Shown piece after piece: positions 13,401-22,604 of a stretch of 64,000 nucleotides of DNA; position 1 is the first letter of the stretch; each line of letters begins with the position of its first letter. The position numbers and the translations under genes are program-made. The notes beneath the pieces were generated by a model. It was not told the origin of the DNA. It did not search any database and worked only from the letters and a program-made list of their open reading frames with translations. The stretch comes from Forficula auricularia (Eukaryota > Arthropoda > Insecta > Dermaptera > Forficulidae), in assembly GCA_024734495.1 (NCBI GenBank), contig JALMQS010000876.1:186001-250000 (forward strand). Direction: 5' to 3'.

Positions 13401-16400
13401 GCATGGATTCGACATTGATGACGCTGTTATTCTAATGAAAATTCATAATACATACAAACGTCTGGTGGCTGAGAAATATTTTATCAAAATCTATGGGCAA
13501 ATAGTTCATAATTTCAAGATAGATTGCATAGGGCTAAGTAATGCCTATTTGTCCATTTTAAATAATGATGATGCCCAAATTTAGCTGGCATATTGAGTGT
13601 TTGAATGGCTAATTTGAGCATCTTTGACACCCTGTTTGTAATATAAAATGTATTTTATTAAATGATAATTATATTATTAGAGAAATTTGTTAAATTTAAA
13701 TATATTGTATATTGTCATGATCTTCAAAACTTGTTTCCTATCCATAACTCAAATTATGTACTTAGAAATAGACTACCTTTTTATCCAGAAGTACCATAGA
13801 GCCAGCATTCTGAAGGTAATCCAATATTCATATTAAGTAGATGTTATAACGATTTATCTAAACAACTAGAAAACCCTTTGGATTTCTCATTGGATATTAA
13901 TAAAGTCGCAGTCTTGTTCAAAATGCTGACCCTAATCTACAAGTAACTATTCTACTATTATATTTCATTATATTACTATTTTCCTTTATTGTTATTTAAC
14001 ATATACTCTATTATATTATATTAATTTAATGATATTACTTTGTCTATTATTGTTAATGTTGTTATACTTGATAATTATTGTATTATAGGTATTAATGTAA
14101 ATTAGGCATTTAGCCGTTGAAAATAATAAATAAATAAATAAATATATTATGTGTTAAGTCAATTAGATAGGAGGGTCATCGATCTTAGTCATCCATTATT
14201 TTTGTTAAAAAATTTTATTCGCTTTTAAGACTTCGCCATTTTAAGTAGTGAGTATACTAAGACCTGTGTATACATTTGATATGTTATAGGACTATATAAT
14301 TTTGTGTTTGATAATACACTGACAACTCTGTCTGCACTCAATGTATTTTGAGTTTGCAAATATTGTAAGAACTAATTTTTTTATAATTTATTATGTATTT
14401 GTATTTATATTCTTCCATTTTATGCTTATTTGAACCAAAAATGGCATTATCTAATTAAAGCAGAAACTGTTTTCTATAATTGGGGTTTTTGTTCGATAGA
14501 CTTCCTTTACTAGCTGAATTCCTCTCTTTTATAATTTATAAATTTTTAGACAGCCATCTCTCCTTCATCAACATATTAAAATAAAATTTATATAAATATT
14601 CATTTAAATACTTACTTATAGAAATATACTTCACAAAAAGCACTAGTCAAGCCAAGTAAACATCGTAAAAAGTAAAAAATAAGTACTCTATTGGGTTGTA
14701 AAAATTGATGATAGAGCCATCCTGGTACGGCATGAAGTAATAAATAAGTATAAGAACGTAGAGCATATTCAGGACTATATTCCCATGTCTGTAATCCTTG
14801 TCCGAAAAGAAGATAATGACTCTGAAAAAATAAAATATTTTTTAAATAAATTCTTGTTTGTTTTAAATTAATATAATTCTCTTTCATTTACACAGATCCC
14901 AGGTACACCCTTTTATTGAAAAGTATGACTATATGTTTAAATTTCAAAGCATCACTCTTAGGGCCAATTGTATGTCGGTTGGTAAAGTTTTGTAAAAGTT
15001 GACAAAGGGTAAACCTTAGAATTCACCTAGTGTCCGGCCGGATGGCCAATCAGATGACGCGCCATCAGATGGCACACCTGATTGGGCATCCCGCCGGGCA
15101 CAAGGTGAATTCCAAGGTTTTACCCTTTGTCAGCTTTTACAAAACTTTACCAACCACTATAACTGGCCCTTAGTGTGAATTTTATCATCTGGTTATAGAA
15201 GTCAGATGAGTTTGGCTTCGAAGAACTGCCATTGGTCCCAATAAGTTTTTGGCATTTAATTTTAAGTTGAGAGGGAGTGTATACAAACCTTCTGGCATGT
15301 TAGAAAAATTATCTCTAACATATTAGAAGTATTTTCTTAGAAGCAGAATGGTAGATTATAATGAAGATTTGATGAATATAGCACAGGGATAATTAAATCA
15401 ACAAAACAAATTAGGAATAAAATTTAATTTTATTTATTTTCTTAGAAAGACAGACTGGTAAGCGAAATAAGTAGGTTATAATGAAAGGCAGTCCTTAAAG
15501 AATAATAATTTATGGACTGCCTACTTATTTCGCTTACCAGTCCGATCTTTCTAAGAAAATAAATAAAAATTAAATACTACACTACTGAAGATGACTGACT
15601 GTGAGTACACAACTAACTTAATATCTTAATAACAATTCAATACCGTGAAGAAGGAGAGAAAAAAGTCTCCGAAACGTCAGAAATTGAATAAAATTTAAAT
15701 AATTTAGGAATTAAATTTTTATATTGGCTGGCAAAATGGGTTTGTATCCGATGCCAATAAATAATATAAAAAAAAAAAAAAGGAATTAAATAATTTATTA
15801 GAAATTCATTTTCCAAAAATTGAAGTTTCGGAGGATCTACCCACTTTATTCAAGGTTTAAAAGGGTCAATGAAGGAAGCTTGTAATAACGTTCGAATAAA
15901 TTATTTTACTCAAATTTTTTTCTAATTTAAAATTTTTTAACATTTTTCTTGTGTTGCCTGCCTCTCCATCAAATCTACATTATCTACACCTTAGATTAAG
16001 CAGAGAACAATCTTATTCATAAAGAGAAACAAAGAGGACACATCCTAATTGATTATCCCGTATTGTAGTTCAGCTAGGATAATATTCAAAATAGAACACA
16101 AGACTATCCTAAATCTACTAGGAAGTCAAGAAAAATTTGTTCGGGTTTTTACATCGAATCCAACTTTTTAATTTAATTTAAGTTAGATTTTATTTTTCTA
16201 GTCATATACCCTAACTATGGGCAGTAACTATCTGTGATAATATTTATTTTGTTGATTATTTTATTTATTAGAAGCCCTTCTACAGCTTCATTAATGTTAT
16301 TGTTCTTCTTTAGAGTTTGTCTCTCGTTGAATATTTATACATTTATTTATTGTTAGTTCTATATAAAAAATATGGATTTGTATTAAACTTGTATTGTTTT

Positions 16401-19100
16401 GAGTTAAATTATTTGGTAAATGTAAAAACAAGAAAATGCCACTAATGAAGCTCACTCCATTGACAACTAGAGCCATTTATGGGCAAATTCCGAGTTAATA
16501 TTTACAGAACTAGTATATTGTCTCCTTCAATTTATAAAAATTCTGCTACTCTCGGCAAAAAGAAACTTCCAATTTAAGAGCTAGTATATATGTTACAGTA
16601 AAACCCATTTTTTAGTAAGAACGGGTTCTTACTAGTTAAAACGCGTTTCACTGAATACCTTTGTGGGAACTAGAATTCACTGATGTTGGTTGAGTTTGGT
16701 TCAAAGGTCTAGAATCTTCAATTCTGACCTTCCGCCTCATTTTGGGTGTTTATTTTAAAAAATTTTTAAACGAAAATGTCAAAAATTAGAAGCAAAGTTG
16801 TCGAGGATGTAATTTTTTGGCATTTTCGTTTAAAATTTTTTGAAAATAAACACCTAAAAATAAGGCGGAATGTCAAAAATGAAGATTCTAAACGTTTGAA
16901 CAAAACTCAACCAACATCAGTAAAGTCTAGTTGCCACAAAGGTATTCAGTGAAACGCGTTTTAACTAGTAAGAACCCGTTCTTACTAAAAAAATATAAAT
17001 TAAAAAATACAAATCTTTTATAAAAAAACAATCCAAAACACGTTTATTCAAAAGTCAAACGTTCGGGAGAATTTCCCCCTTTTTCAATGACAAATTTTTT
17101 CAAAGAAAAAAAATGTGCTTTTGTATGCCGGTTGGTAAACTCTTTTTAAAGGTTGACAAAGGGTAAAACCGAGGGGTGAACCGCGATTGGAATTAGGTGT
17201 ACACCGTCTTTGGAATTATTTAGAATTACTTTGGAATTCATTAGATAATCTATTGTCTTCTACTTGGAAATGAAAGTGGAAGTGGAAGTAGGTGTACACG
17301 ATTTTAGGTCGCGGTTCACCCCTCGGGTAAAACCTTAGAATTCACCTTGTGCCTGACGGGATGGCCAATCAATGAAAGTGCCTGTCATCTGATTGGCCAT
17401 CCCGCCGGCCACCAGGTGCATTATAATGTCTTACCCTTTGTCAACGTTTAAAAAGAGTTTACCAACCGACATACAACTGGCCCTAAGATATTTGTTTTGT
17501 TTTTTTTGGCTTTTCGGCCTTTCTAGCCATAAGCCAATTTACGATATTATTTATTATATTTTTATAAATTTGTCTCTACCCCGGGGTCAGATTTTACCCC
17601 GATGCCTCGAGTCGGATTCGAACCCGGGTCCTCTTGGTTAGCAGGCTGATACCTAGCCTAACCCGACCCCCCACTAAGATATTAAATATTTTTAGAAATA
17701 GACAATTGTACAGATTGTCTTGATGACCAGATTACCTTTAAATAAAAATATAAATATTTATGAAAAAATAATTTCTCTCGAAATGTTTGACTTTTGAATA
17801 AACGTGTTTTGGATTGTTTTTACTTTATTCAATGCGAAGCATGGGTAAAGCATTGTAATCGGTCTCGCGACAAGCGCGACTTCAAAGGCTCCTCAGGTAA
17901 AGACTACGGAACCCATGGTGTCAATTAAAGTCACAAATTGTAGTATTCAATTAGGTTAAATTTTAGCACGTGACAGTTTTGCCAAAAACTACATGGGGTC
18001 TCGTCGAGAGGACAAAAAAGCGTGATTTTTTCATTTAGTGCTTGCGGATGTATGTTGTCGTTTTTATGGTCCACGATTTTTTCCACATCGTTGAACCGAT
18101 TGAAATGAAATTAAAAACCTACCATTATTTTAACAAAATGATGCGCTGATTAGTTTTTGGTATATATCGGCCCGCAAACATTAGTACTTTTTTAGTTTTT
18201 TCTAAATATCTTGAAAATGACTTAACCAATTTTGATGAAATTTAATATGCTAATTAAGGACCTTGGGGACCACAAAAAAGGTTAAATAAAGTATTTAGTA
18301 AAATTATATTTTAAAGTACTTTACTTTAGAATAAGATAGCACTTTTTTTAATTCTTTATTATATTATTTTAAACATGGACCGCAAATAGGCAGTGATATA
18401 TGATTAATAATAAAGGAATAAAAATATTGATATTTCAAATGACTTTGGATAAAGTTTAGCAACGATCCGTTGCAGTTTATTTATAAAAGAATTTGTATTT
18501 TTTCATTTATATAAACAATCAAGAAATTTTTTTTCTTTTCTAAAAAAATATATATACCATATGTGTATGTGTGTGTGTGTAATTAAAACAGAAATTAATT
18601 CAGAAATTCTAGGCGCTAATGACCTTAGCGCCTTTAAACCCACAATAATAATAATAATAAAATAAACCCCAAGCCATACAAAAAAGTTAAATTCTTTACC
18701 ATTCAAAAACATGGCAAAATGCCGCCTTGGGCTAATTTGCCACCTGTCAGATAGGAATTCTTACCGGTTCCCAATAATTAAATGTCTCATCACAATCAGT
18801 TACATGACTCCAAATTGCTGCACAGAATCGAGCAGAAAGTAAAGCTTTAAATGCAGTTTCTCCACTTGGGTAAACAAGTCCGATTGTTAGCGGATTGAGT
18901 GTTGTTACAATCTCATCATTTATTCTGGAATGTTATTATAGAAAAAAAGAAATATTAATTTTATAGCTAAATTTAGAGAAATAATAATTAAATGATAATG
19001 ATTACTTGTTTGACGACACTGGAGGTTTTTTAATAGCTAGTTTTTTAATATCTCTCTTTTTTTCACTCGCTTGCATTCGTTGTTTAATTGTAGGGGCCAT
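1474..19100 (-). CDS. ALG9: ALG9-type alpha-1,2-mannosyltransferase (one internal exon not located)
   Basis: ER-membrane mannosyltransferase that adds alpha-1,2 mannoses to the lipid-linked oligosaccharide for N-glycosylation. Exons read by translation with GT..AG borders and matching phases: 19006-19100, 18765-18924, 14616-14821, (missing), 9486-9596, 9314-9401, 6521-6715, 5915-6239, 2627-2898, 1665-1795, 1474-1591. The start is the ATG opening MAPTIKQRMQ. Family landmarks in order: DCDETFNYWEP (catalytic-loop acidic motif of GT22 enzymes), TWEYSPEYALRSY, SWPFAALIGLPIALD, YFGKLVIAPWN, SHGPDIYGTEP, QAHKEERFLFPVYP, NVCIGKEWHRFPSSF, PTNMND, and a short basic tail ending at TAA. Located exons give about 567 codons; a further exon of about 114 nt (phase requires a multiple of 3) between 9597 and 14615 would bring it near the usual 600 or so residues. 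Introns carry most of the transposons at 1.8-18.7 kb. Family assignment is secure; completeness is not. Confidence 0.93.
1837..2577. mobile_element. TTAA-flanked MITE, family A copy 1
   Basis: Terminal inverted repeats AAGGTAGTTGTTTCGC / GGAACAACTACCTT sit between TTAA at 1837-1840 and TTAA at 2574-2577, as in piggyBac-type insertions. Same family, opposite relative orientation, at 33050-33712 and 36419-37067. No coding sequence seen. Lies in the ALG9 intron between exons 1665-1795 and 2627-2898. Confidence 0.8.
3086..3685 (+). mobile_element. non-autonomous Helitron-like element
   Basis: Begins TCTATATATATAAAATTAAG after an A and ends with GCCTTGCAGCTAG before a T, the TC...CTAG ends and A/T target expected of Helitrons. 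Interior shared with the minus-strand copy at 43394-44240 (CAATGTACAGACC side, G-rich block, GCTAGCAAGAGGG hairpin region). Near its 3' end it holds 21 bases identical to ALG9 exon sequence (see findings). Confidence 0.7.
3700..5010. other. ALG9 intron, no gene seen
   Basis: AT-rich intronic DNA. One hammerhead-like candidate at about 3795-3838 (CTGAAGA ... CCGAAAC), with poor stem III. No open coding segment or clear repeat boundary. Confidence 0.4.
5012..5569. mobile_element. large palindromic MITE
   Basis: Two arms about 265 nt long meet near 5275. Outer ends TACAGGATGGGCATAAAG and GCCCCACCATGTA are inverted. The inner part holds the CCAAACTCAACCAAATTTTG module in both orientations. Non-coding, within the ALG9 intron. 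Confidence 0.65.
6985..7590 (+). mobile_element. LINE 3' end remnant
   Basis: Degenerate coding, with frames switching, for a non-LTR retrotransposon C-terminus (LWNSLPDS-like at about 7383-7405, then HLRLHPLT-like at about 7456-7478). Then a 3' tail ending GATTGCATTAAAAAAAAAC. The tail alone recurs at 47643-47797, so this family has at least two insertions here. Confidence 0.6.
7752..8434. mobile_element. TTAA-flanked MITE, family B
   Basis: TTAAGGACGTTCCCTAATA at the left is inverted at the right as TTATTAGGGAACGTCTTTAA. About 680 bp, non-coding. A truncated relative of its right end lies at 52960-53042. Confidence 0.7.
8902..9245. repeat. tandem repeat, about 130 bp x 2.6
   Basis: Three copies of a block with CCGATTTTTCTTCCCATTCC and TTCACTGGCTTGAC, followed by TATATTATAAAAATA. 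On the minus strand each copy has an acceptor-like TATAG followed by an open stretch reading VKPVKEWEEKSAMAF. Lies in the ALG9 intron between exons 6521-6715 and 9314-9401, whose products are contiguous in the family, so it is probably not an ALG9 exon. Confidence 0.7.
9714..10366. mobile_element. MITE with ACTTTACCATACA ends, copy 1
   Basis: Left ACTTTACCATACAGG and right GGTTGTATGGTAAAGT are inverted. The interior (GAGCTAGCTCAAAAACTAGT, GTTTTGGTCCATTGAG) matches the reversed copy at 62836-63370. Contains two tandem CCAAACTCAACCAAATTTTG units at about 10110-10310. Confidence 0.7.
10425..11064 (-). mobile_element. hAT element remnant with CAGTGGCGTAAC end
   Basis: The end CAGTGGCGTAACTAGA at 10425 matches the left end of the element at 39683. 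Interior holds a minus-strand transposase remnant (10693-11064). The other terminus was not found. Confidence 0.65.
10693..11064 (-). pseudogene. hAT transposase C-terminal dimerisation domain, remnant
   Basis: Minus strand reads MSAQELRTKRVPTSKFTNLF, then LPVTVAPVERTFSKLK, the conserved hAT dimerisation signature (usually LPVTVASAERSFSKLK). After a small deletion and frame change it continues AIENKEASQLNTKTLIDKFA, which in intact elements follows 20-25 residues later. Internal loss and lack of the catalytic region mark it as dead. Confidence 0.75.
11102..11181. repeat. small palindromic element
   Basis: GGGTAACCAGAATATTC at the left mirrors GAATATTC...GTTACC at the right; about 80 bp. Probably a very short MITE; no target duplication proved. 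Confidence 0.4.
11340..11755. mobile_element. Penelope-like inverted-repeat unit with hammerhead
   Basis: Left arm (TTTTGAGGTATGTAAGCC, ATTCTGGTTGAAAAATGAGA) is inverted at the right (TCATTATTCAACCAGAATAA, GGCTTACATACCTCAAAA). The right arm is interrupted by GAAGACAATAAAAGAGTGTG, also found at 29305 and 55855. A hammerhead lies between the arms. Confidence 0.6.
11534..11585 (+). ncRNA. hammerhead ribozyme motif
   Basis: Core CTGATGA at 11542-11548, a 7-bp stem II (GGTGGAG / CTCCGCC), GAAA at 11567-11570, minimal stem III ACAGT, cleavage C at 11575. Stem I has two strong pairs then wobbles. All invariant core bases are present. Confidence 0.7.
12060..12880. other. ALG9 intron, no clear gene
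   Basis: AT-rich DNA. A 68-codon open frame at 12242-12448 has no recognisable motif, no exon borders and no relative; treated as non-coding. This interval was searched for the missing ALG9 exon without success. Confidence 0.35.
12880..13212 (+). mobile_element. Helitron-like fragment, G-rich
   Basis: G-rich block ending AGCAAGAGGCCCACCGAAGG then CGGGCCTTGCTGCCAG, the 3' hairpin region shared with the Helitron-like copies at 3086 and 43394, but without the final CTAG. CTGGCAG and CTGCCAG border it. Confidence 0.45.
13263..13705 (+). pseudogene. GIY-YIG endonuclease remnant of a second Penelope-like family
   Basis: From 13266 the plus strand reads DPCPKPTSIYVGQT, then SFRKREHELSIKKK, matching the CP...YVGQT...RxxEH core of retroelement GIY-YIG nucleases, and stops at a TGA. 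After a frame change it continues MHGFDIDDAVILMKIHNTYK then RLVAEKYFIK (13399-13584), the usual C-terminal extension. The 3' non-coding tail (13572-13705) recurs at 20103-20240. The RT part is missing. Confidence 0.65.
13711..14149 (+). mobile_element. LINE 3' end inserted in the Penelope-like tail
   Basis: Reads NYVLRNRLPFYPEVP then a decayed C-terminus, ending in AATAAATAAATAAATA. It interrupts the tail shared with 20.1-20.4 kb, which resumes after 14149 (TGTGTTAAGTCAATTAGAT). A related coding fragment (TYVLRHNLPFYPKVP) lies at about 20950-21010. Confidence 0.6.
14961..15169. mobile_element. PIF/Harbinger-like MITE, family C copy 1
   Basis: About 95-bp inverted arms (GGGCCAATTGTATGTCGGTT ... 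AACTGGCCC) with TTA on both sides (14958-14960, 15170-15172). The 3-bp TWA duplication and GGGCC ends suggest PIF/Harbinger. Relatives at 17121-17483 and 24186-24388. Confidence 0.8.
15415..15700. mobile_element. Penelope-like inverted-repeat fragment with degenerate hammerhead
   Basis: Arms around TTTCTTAGAAAGACAGACTG and CAGTCCGATCTTTCTAAGAA are inverted. Downstream GTGAAGA ... TCTCCGAAACGTC (about 15645-15687) is hammerhead-like, but the first core C is G. One arm recurs at 55690-55750. Confidence 0.5.
16612..16992. mobile_element. near-perfect 380-bp palindromic MITE
   Basis: TTTTTTAGTAAGAACGGGTT at the left is inverted at the right end; the arms meet near 16800. Arms include the GTTGAGTTTGGTTCAAA module related to CCAAACTCAACCAAATTTTG found elsewhere. 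Confidence 0.7.
17121..17483. mobile_element. PIF/Harbinger-like MITE, family C copy 2 (interrupted)
   Basis: Arms TTGTATGCCGGTTGGTAAAC / GTTTACCAACCGACATACAA. Right end GGCCC abuts TAA; left terminus is eroded. Split by family D at 17170-17325. Confidence 0.75.
17170..17325. mobile_element. MITE family D copy 1 with 8-bp target duplication
   Basis: CGAGGGGTGAACCGCG / CGCGGTTCACCCCTCG ends, flanked by GGTAAAAC on both sides (17162-17169, 17326-17333). Second copy at 38317-38472. Confidence 0.8.
17493..17673 (-). mobile_element. tRNA-derived SINE, family 1
   Basis: Minus strand starts GGGTCGGGTTAGGCTAGGTA (A-box region) with B-box GGGTTCGAATCC and an A-rich 3' end. Perfect 10-bp duplication CTAAGATATT at 17483-17492 and 17674-17683. 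Same family at 41983-42133. Confidence 0.85.
17823..18350. repeat. degenerate relative of the ACTTTACCATACA MITE
   Basis: Shares GTAAAGCATTGTAATCGG-like start and GCTGATTAGTTTTTGGTATA-like interior with 9714-10366, but ends are not clear. Confidence 0.35.
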
Positions 19101-19382
19101 TTTAACATTTAACTATATAGATACAAAAAACTAGTAATAATCGTTAAAAAACTTTGAAAAACATAGTTGGTTTATTAGATGAAAAATAGAAATCTTTGAA
19201 ATTTCTGTTAATAAAAGATTTGTTGTCACGTAGTGGAATTATTGACATGCCTAGATGTCAAAATTGCTGAATTTGCTTTGTGAGGATAAGAGAAGCGATC
19301 AGCCGACCAATCAGAATAAAGTTGGCGTGGTCAAATGCCGCTTATTTCAAACAAATTGAATTATGCTATTTTTATATAATAA

Positions 19383-19800
19383 CTAGCTGCAAGGCACGCC
19401 CCCTGGACCCCCAACCCACAAACCCCACCCTCACACCCACTCCCACCCACCACACCACCGGAACCCACCCAGCACCCGCACCCCACCCACATCAGACCCC
19501 ACCCCGTTCCACCCCACTACGCCTCTGGACCCTCACCTGAATCCCCCACTCCAGCAACCCTGCACTCAACCCACCTCACACCCACCCCGTGCCTTCCAAC
19601 CTCGCGCACCACACCCCTGTCTAGCCCCCTGCACCCCACCCCTACTCCGCCTCACCTCGCCCCCTGCACTCCACCCCCTGCACCCTACTCAGCCTGGAAG
19701 TTCTACCCCCCACCACGTAACCTAACCCACCCCACTCTATTCCACCCCCGCACCCAGTTTTTGCATTTCTAGCCTTCTAGTGACCCACAGATATATAAAA
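19383..19800 (-). mobile_element. Helitron-like fragment, C-rich
   Basis: Minus-strand 3' end GCCTTGCAGCTAG at 19383 followed by a long C-rich (G-rich on the minus strand) block, as in the copy at 43394-44240. Its 5' end is not resolved. Lies in the ALG9-POLD2 spacer. Confidence 0.5.
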
Positions 19801-20094
19801 TTCTTTGCCCGATACACTCACTCATCATCAAAACAGCCAGAACCACTGGACATAGAGACATGAAATTTGGAGAGCATATTACATCTATGACATAGGGGCT
19901 CACTATAAGAAAGGATTTTTCGAAATTCGGCCCCTAAGGGGGTCAAGGGGCAAAGTGTGTTTTCACTGATTATTCGATATCTTATAATGACGATAAGATA
20001 TCTACTTTTTTAATCAAAATAGTTCCTTTCCATAACAACAATATTAAATTTTGTTTGTTTTTTCTCTACCCTGTAAAATTTGCTTGTTGTGGTC

Positions 20095-20400
20095 GGGTTT
20101 AGATACGCCCAAATTTAGCCGGCATATATTGAGTGTAGCATTTGAATGGCTAATTTGACCATCTTTGACACCCCGTTTGTAATATAAAATGTATTTTATT
20201 AAATGATAATTATATTATTAGAGAAATTTGTTAAATTTAAATATGTTTTGTGTCAGGTCAATTACATAGGGGTCATCGATCTTAGACAGATTGTTAGTTT
20301 ACCATGATTTTTGTTAAAAAAATTTACTCGCTTTTGAGACTTCACCATATTAAGTACTAAGCATACTGGTTTAGATAATTTTACTGACAAGATGTCCAAT
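20095..20400 (+). mobile_element. 3' tail of the second Penelope-like family
   Basis: Nearly the same as 13568-13705 plus 14149-14250 (CACCCCGTTTGTAATATAAA, GGTCATCGATCTTAG), here uninterrupted. Confidence 0.55.
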
Positions 20401-20749
20401 ACAGAAAAAGAAAAACGTATACAAAAGATACAACATTAAATCAATATAATGACATTAAATCGGTAATACAAAAAGAGAAACCATATATAGAAGAAAAAAA
20501 CAAAACTTAATTGTATTGAAATAGTAGTGTTTAGTATGTGGCTCATGATTTTAAAATGGTATTTTTAAGTTGTTTTGGAGTTGTGGTGGAAAGATCGAGA
20601 TTGGTCGAGTGTCTAATAGGGATCTCGTCTTTATAAGGGTCCACCGCGGACTTCAGAGGTTGAACCGTTTCGGTGAAACTTCTTTTTGTATCATACTGCA
20701 GTATCATTATAAAAAAAAATGAGTAAACAATTATTTTTATAGAGAAATG

Positions 20750-21140
20750 TTTGCGGAATTTAACAGAACTAAAGTCATAGATACAAGTGAATTAGACTCA
20801 AACTCACTAGAATTCAGGATAAAATTTCAATGCTAGGCGTAACTCTATAGGGTCTGACCTTTCATGGAATGACCATATCTCATGTATTAACATACAAAAT
20901 TATATCGAACAGAATTCATTGTCCAGAACTAAAGTTTCTTTTTCTTTAAATAATCCTACATATGTACTTAGACACAACCTGCCTTTCTACCCTAAAGTAC
21001 CAATCACGCGTCACGCTGAGAACAATCCAATCTATAGTGTGTTTGCTATAACGCTCTTTCCTTAAGAATTAGTATAATAGATTTGGCATCTCATCCTAAT
21101 AGAGTGACTAATGCAATTAAAGAAAATACGCTAATATCTT
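20750..21140 (+). mobile_element. LINE coding remnant
   Basis: Broken frames read DLSWNDHIS, then TYVLRHNLPFYPKVPITRHA and ENNPIYSVF, a non-LTR retrotransposon C-terminal region related to 13711-14149. Confidence 0.5.
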
Positions 21141-21239
21141 ATGATTAAGCTTTAAAATAATATGTAACCAATTTATTAACGCCTTTTGCCTCGAAAATAA
21201 AATAAAATAAAAAATATATATATAATGGTGTTTGATAAT

Positions 21240-22385
21240 ACACATTGGTGTAGTTAGTGAATTTTCCTAAGGGGGCAGCCGCAGAGCGAGGTGTGGCGAC
21301 CGCCCAAACCAAATTTTTGTTGAAAAACTGCAATTTTTTGCAAAAAATCGCAGTTTTTCCTTCATAAAATGAAAATTACTGATCGTAGGAACTTTATTCG
21401 TACCTCATTCTGTAGGAAATCTTATTGACTTGAACGTATAATTGGATCACTTTTTTGATAAAACTCTTAGATTTATAGATATCTAGCATTTTCCATGGCG
21501 CATGAGAATTCGGATCATATCCTGTCCTGTAGGATATCTATAAATCAAAGAGTTTTAACAAAAAAGTGGTCCAAGTAAACGTTTAAGCCAACAAAATTTT
21601 CTAGAGAATTAGATAGAAACCAAGTTTCTAGGATGAGTGCTTTTCATTTTATGAAGGAAAAACTGAGATTTTTTGCAAAAAATTGCATTTTTTTCAAAAT
21701 TTCAACCTCATTGCGGCACAGTTTACCATTATCCAATTAATATGAAACTTTGTTTAAATTGTAGCAAATTTAATCTAGTTTTAAAATGTATAGAGGCTTC
21801 TTTGTTGAAAACGTGCTCCTTCATGGTCAAAATGGGAAAAATCGAAAAAAGTGGGAGTTTTAGACAAAAAGTGATCCTGGGGGCTTTTATTTGGATCCCC
21901 ATTAAAAATCGAACTACTGGACCAATTTTCCATTTCTTTTTTTTAATCAACGTGAAAATTTGTCCTCTTTAATTTACTATAGAACGGTTATTTATAAAAT
22001 ATGAACTGTTTTCGGGTTATAAGCGAAAAACTGGAAAAAGTCCTAAAATTTCGAGGTTTTTCGGCCTCCAAAAGATGTCCCCCAGACTTTCGAGATCTCA
22101 AACTTAGATTTGGCATAGGGTACTTATACCATACCAAACGACCCCAAAAAATCTTTTCTCTCAATTAATATAAGCTAAAACCCCTATTTTTACTGGGCTA
22201 TATGGGAAGATAATTTTTTTTGAGATCTACATTTTTCAATCTGTATTGATTTTCTAAGAATAAAATTAATCTCATAGCATATAGTTATTGAGATATTGAC
22301 TCGATTTTTCTACGGTGGGGGCAAGGAGTTTTCTAAAGGGAACAGTGCCCCCTTGCCCCCCCCTAAACTAGGCGTATTGACAGAG
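21240..22385. repeat. diverged interspersed repeat, copy 1
   Basis: Shares ordered blocks with 51130-52500 (TTTTTTGCAAAAAATC, CATAAAATGAAA, TTCATGGTCAA, CTGGAAAAAGTC). Contains an internal inversion of TTTTTCCTTCATAAAATG. Class unknown. Ends just before POLD2. Confidence 0.5.
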
Positions 22386-22604
22386 CCTTAATTTACTGTG
22401 GCTGAAGTTTTTTATAAATTTTTGGACATCCATATTTCTCCATCGATTAAATTTATATGGCTTGCTAAATTGCATGGTAGAGCGCGTTGTTTTCTATTTA
22501 GAAATTTCCCTCCAATTCTCAATCTCAATCTGACATTCCACTTCAAATTCATCTTTTGGTTAATTTTCTATTTTCTCTCTCGCAGTTTACATGTATCAAA
22601 CACC

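Larger units (their letters stand above)
17029..17822. mobile_element. Penelope-like inverted pair hosting nested MITEs and a SINE
   Basis: ACAATCCAAAACACGTTTAT at about 17029 is inverted as ATAAACGTGTTTTGGATTGT near 17820. Between them lie MITE family C (17121-17483), a MITE of family D inside its left arm (17170-17325) and a tRNA-derived SINE (17493-17673). Confidence 0.6.
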
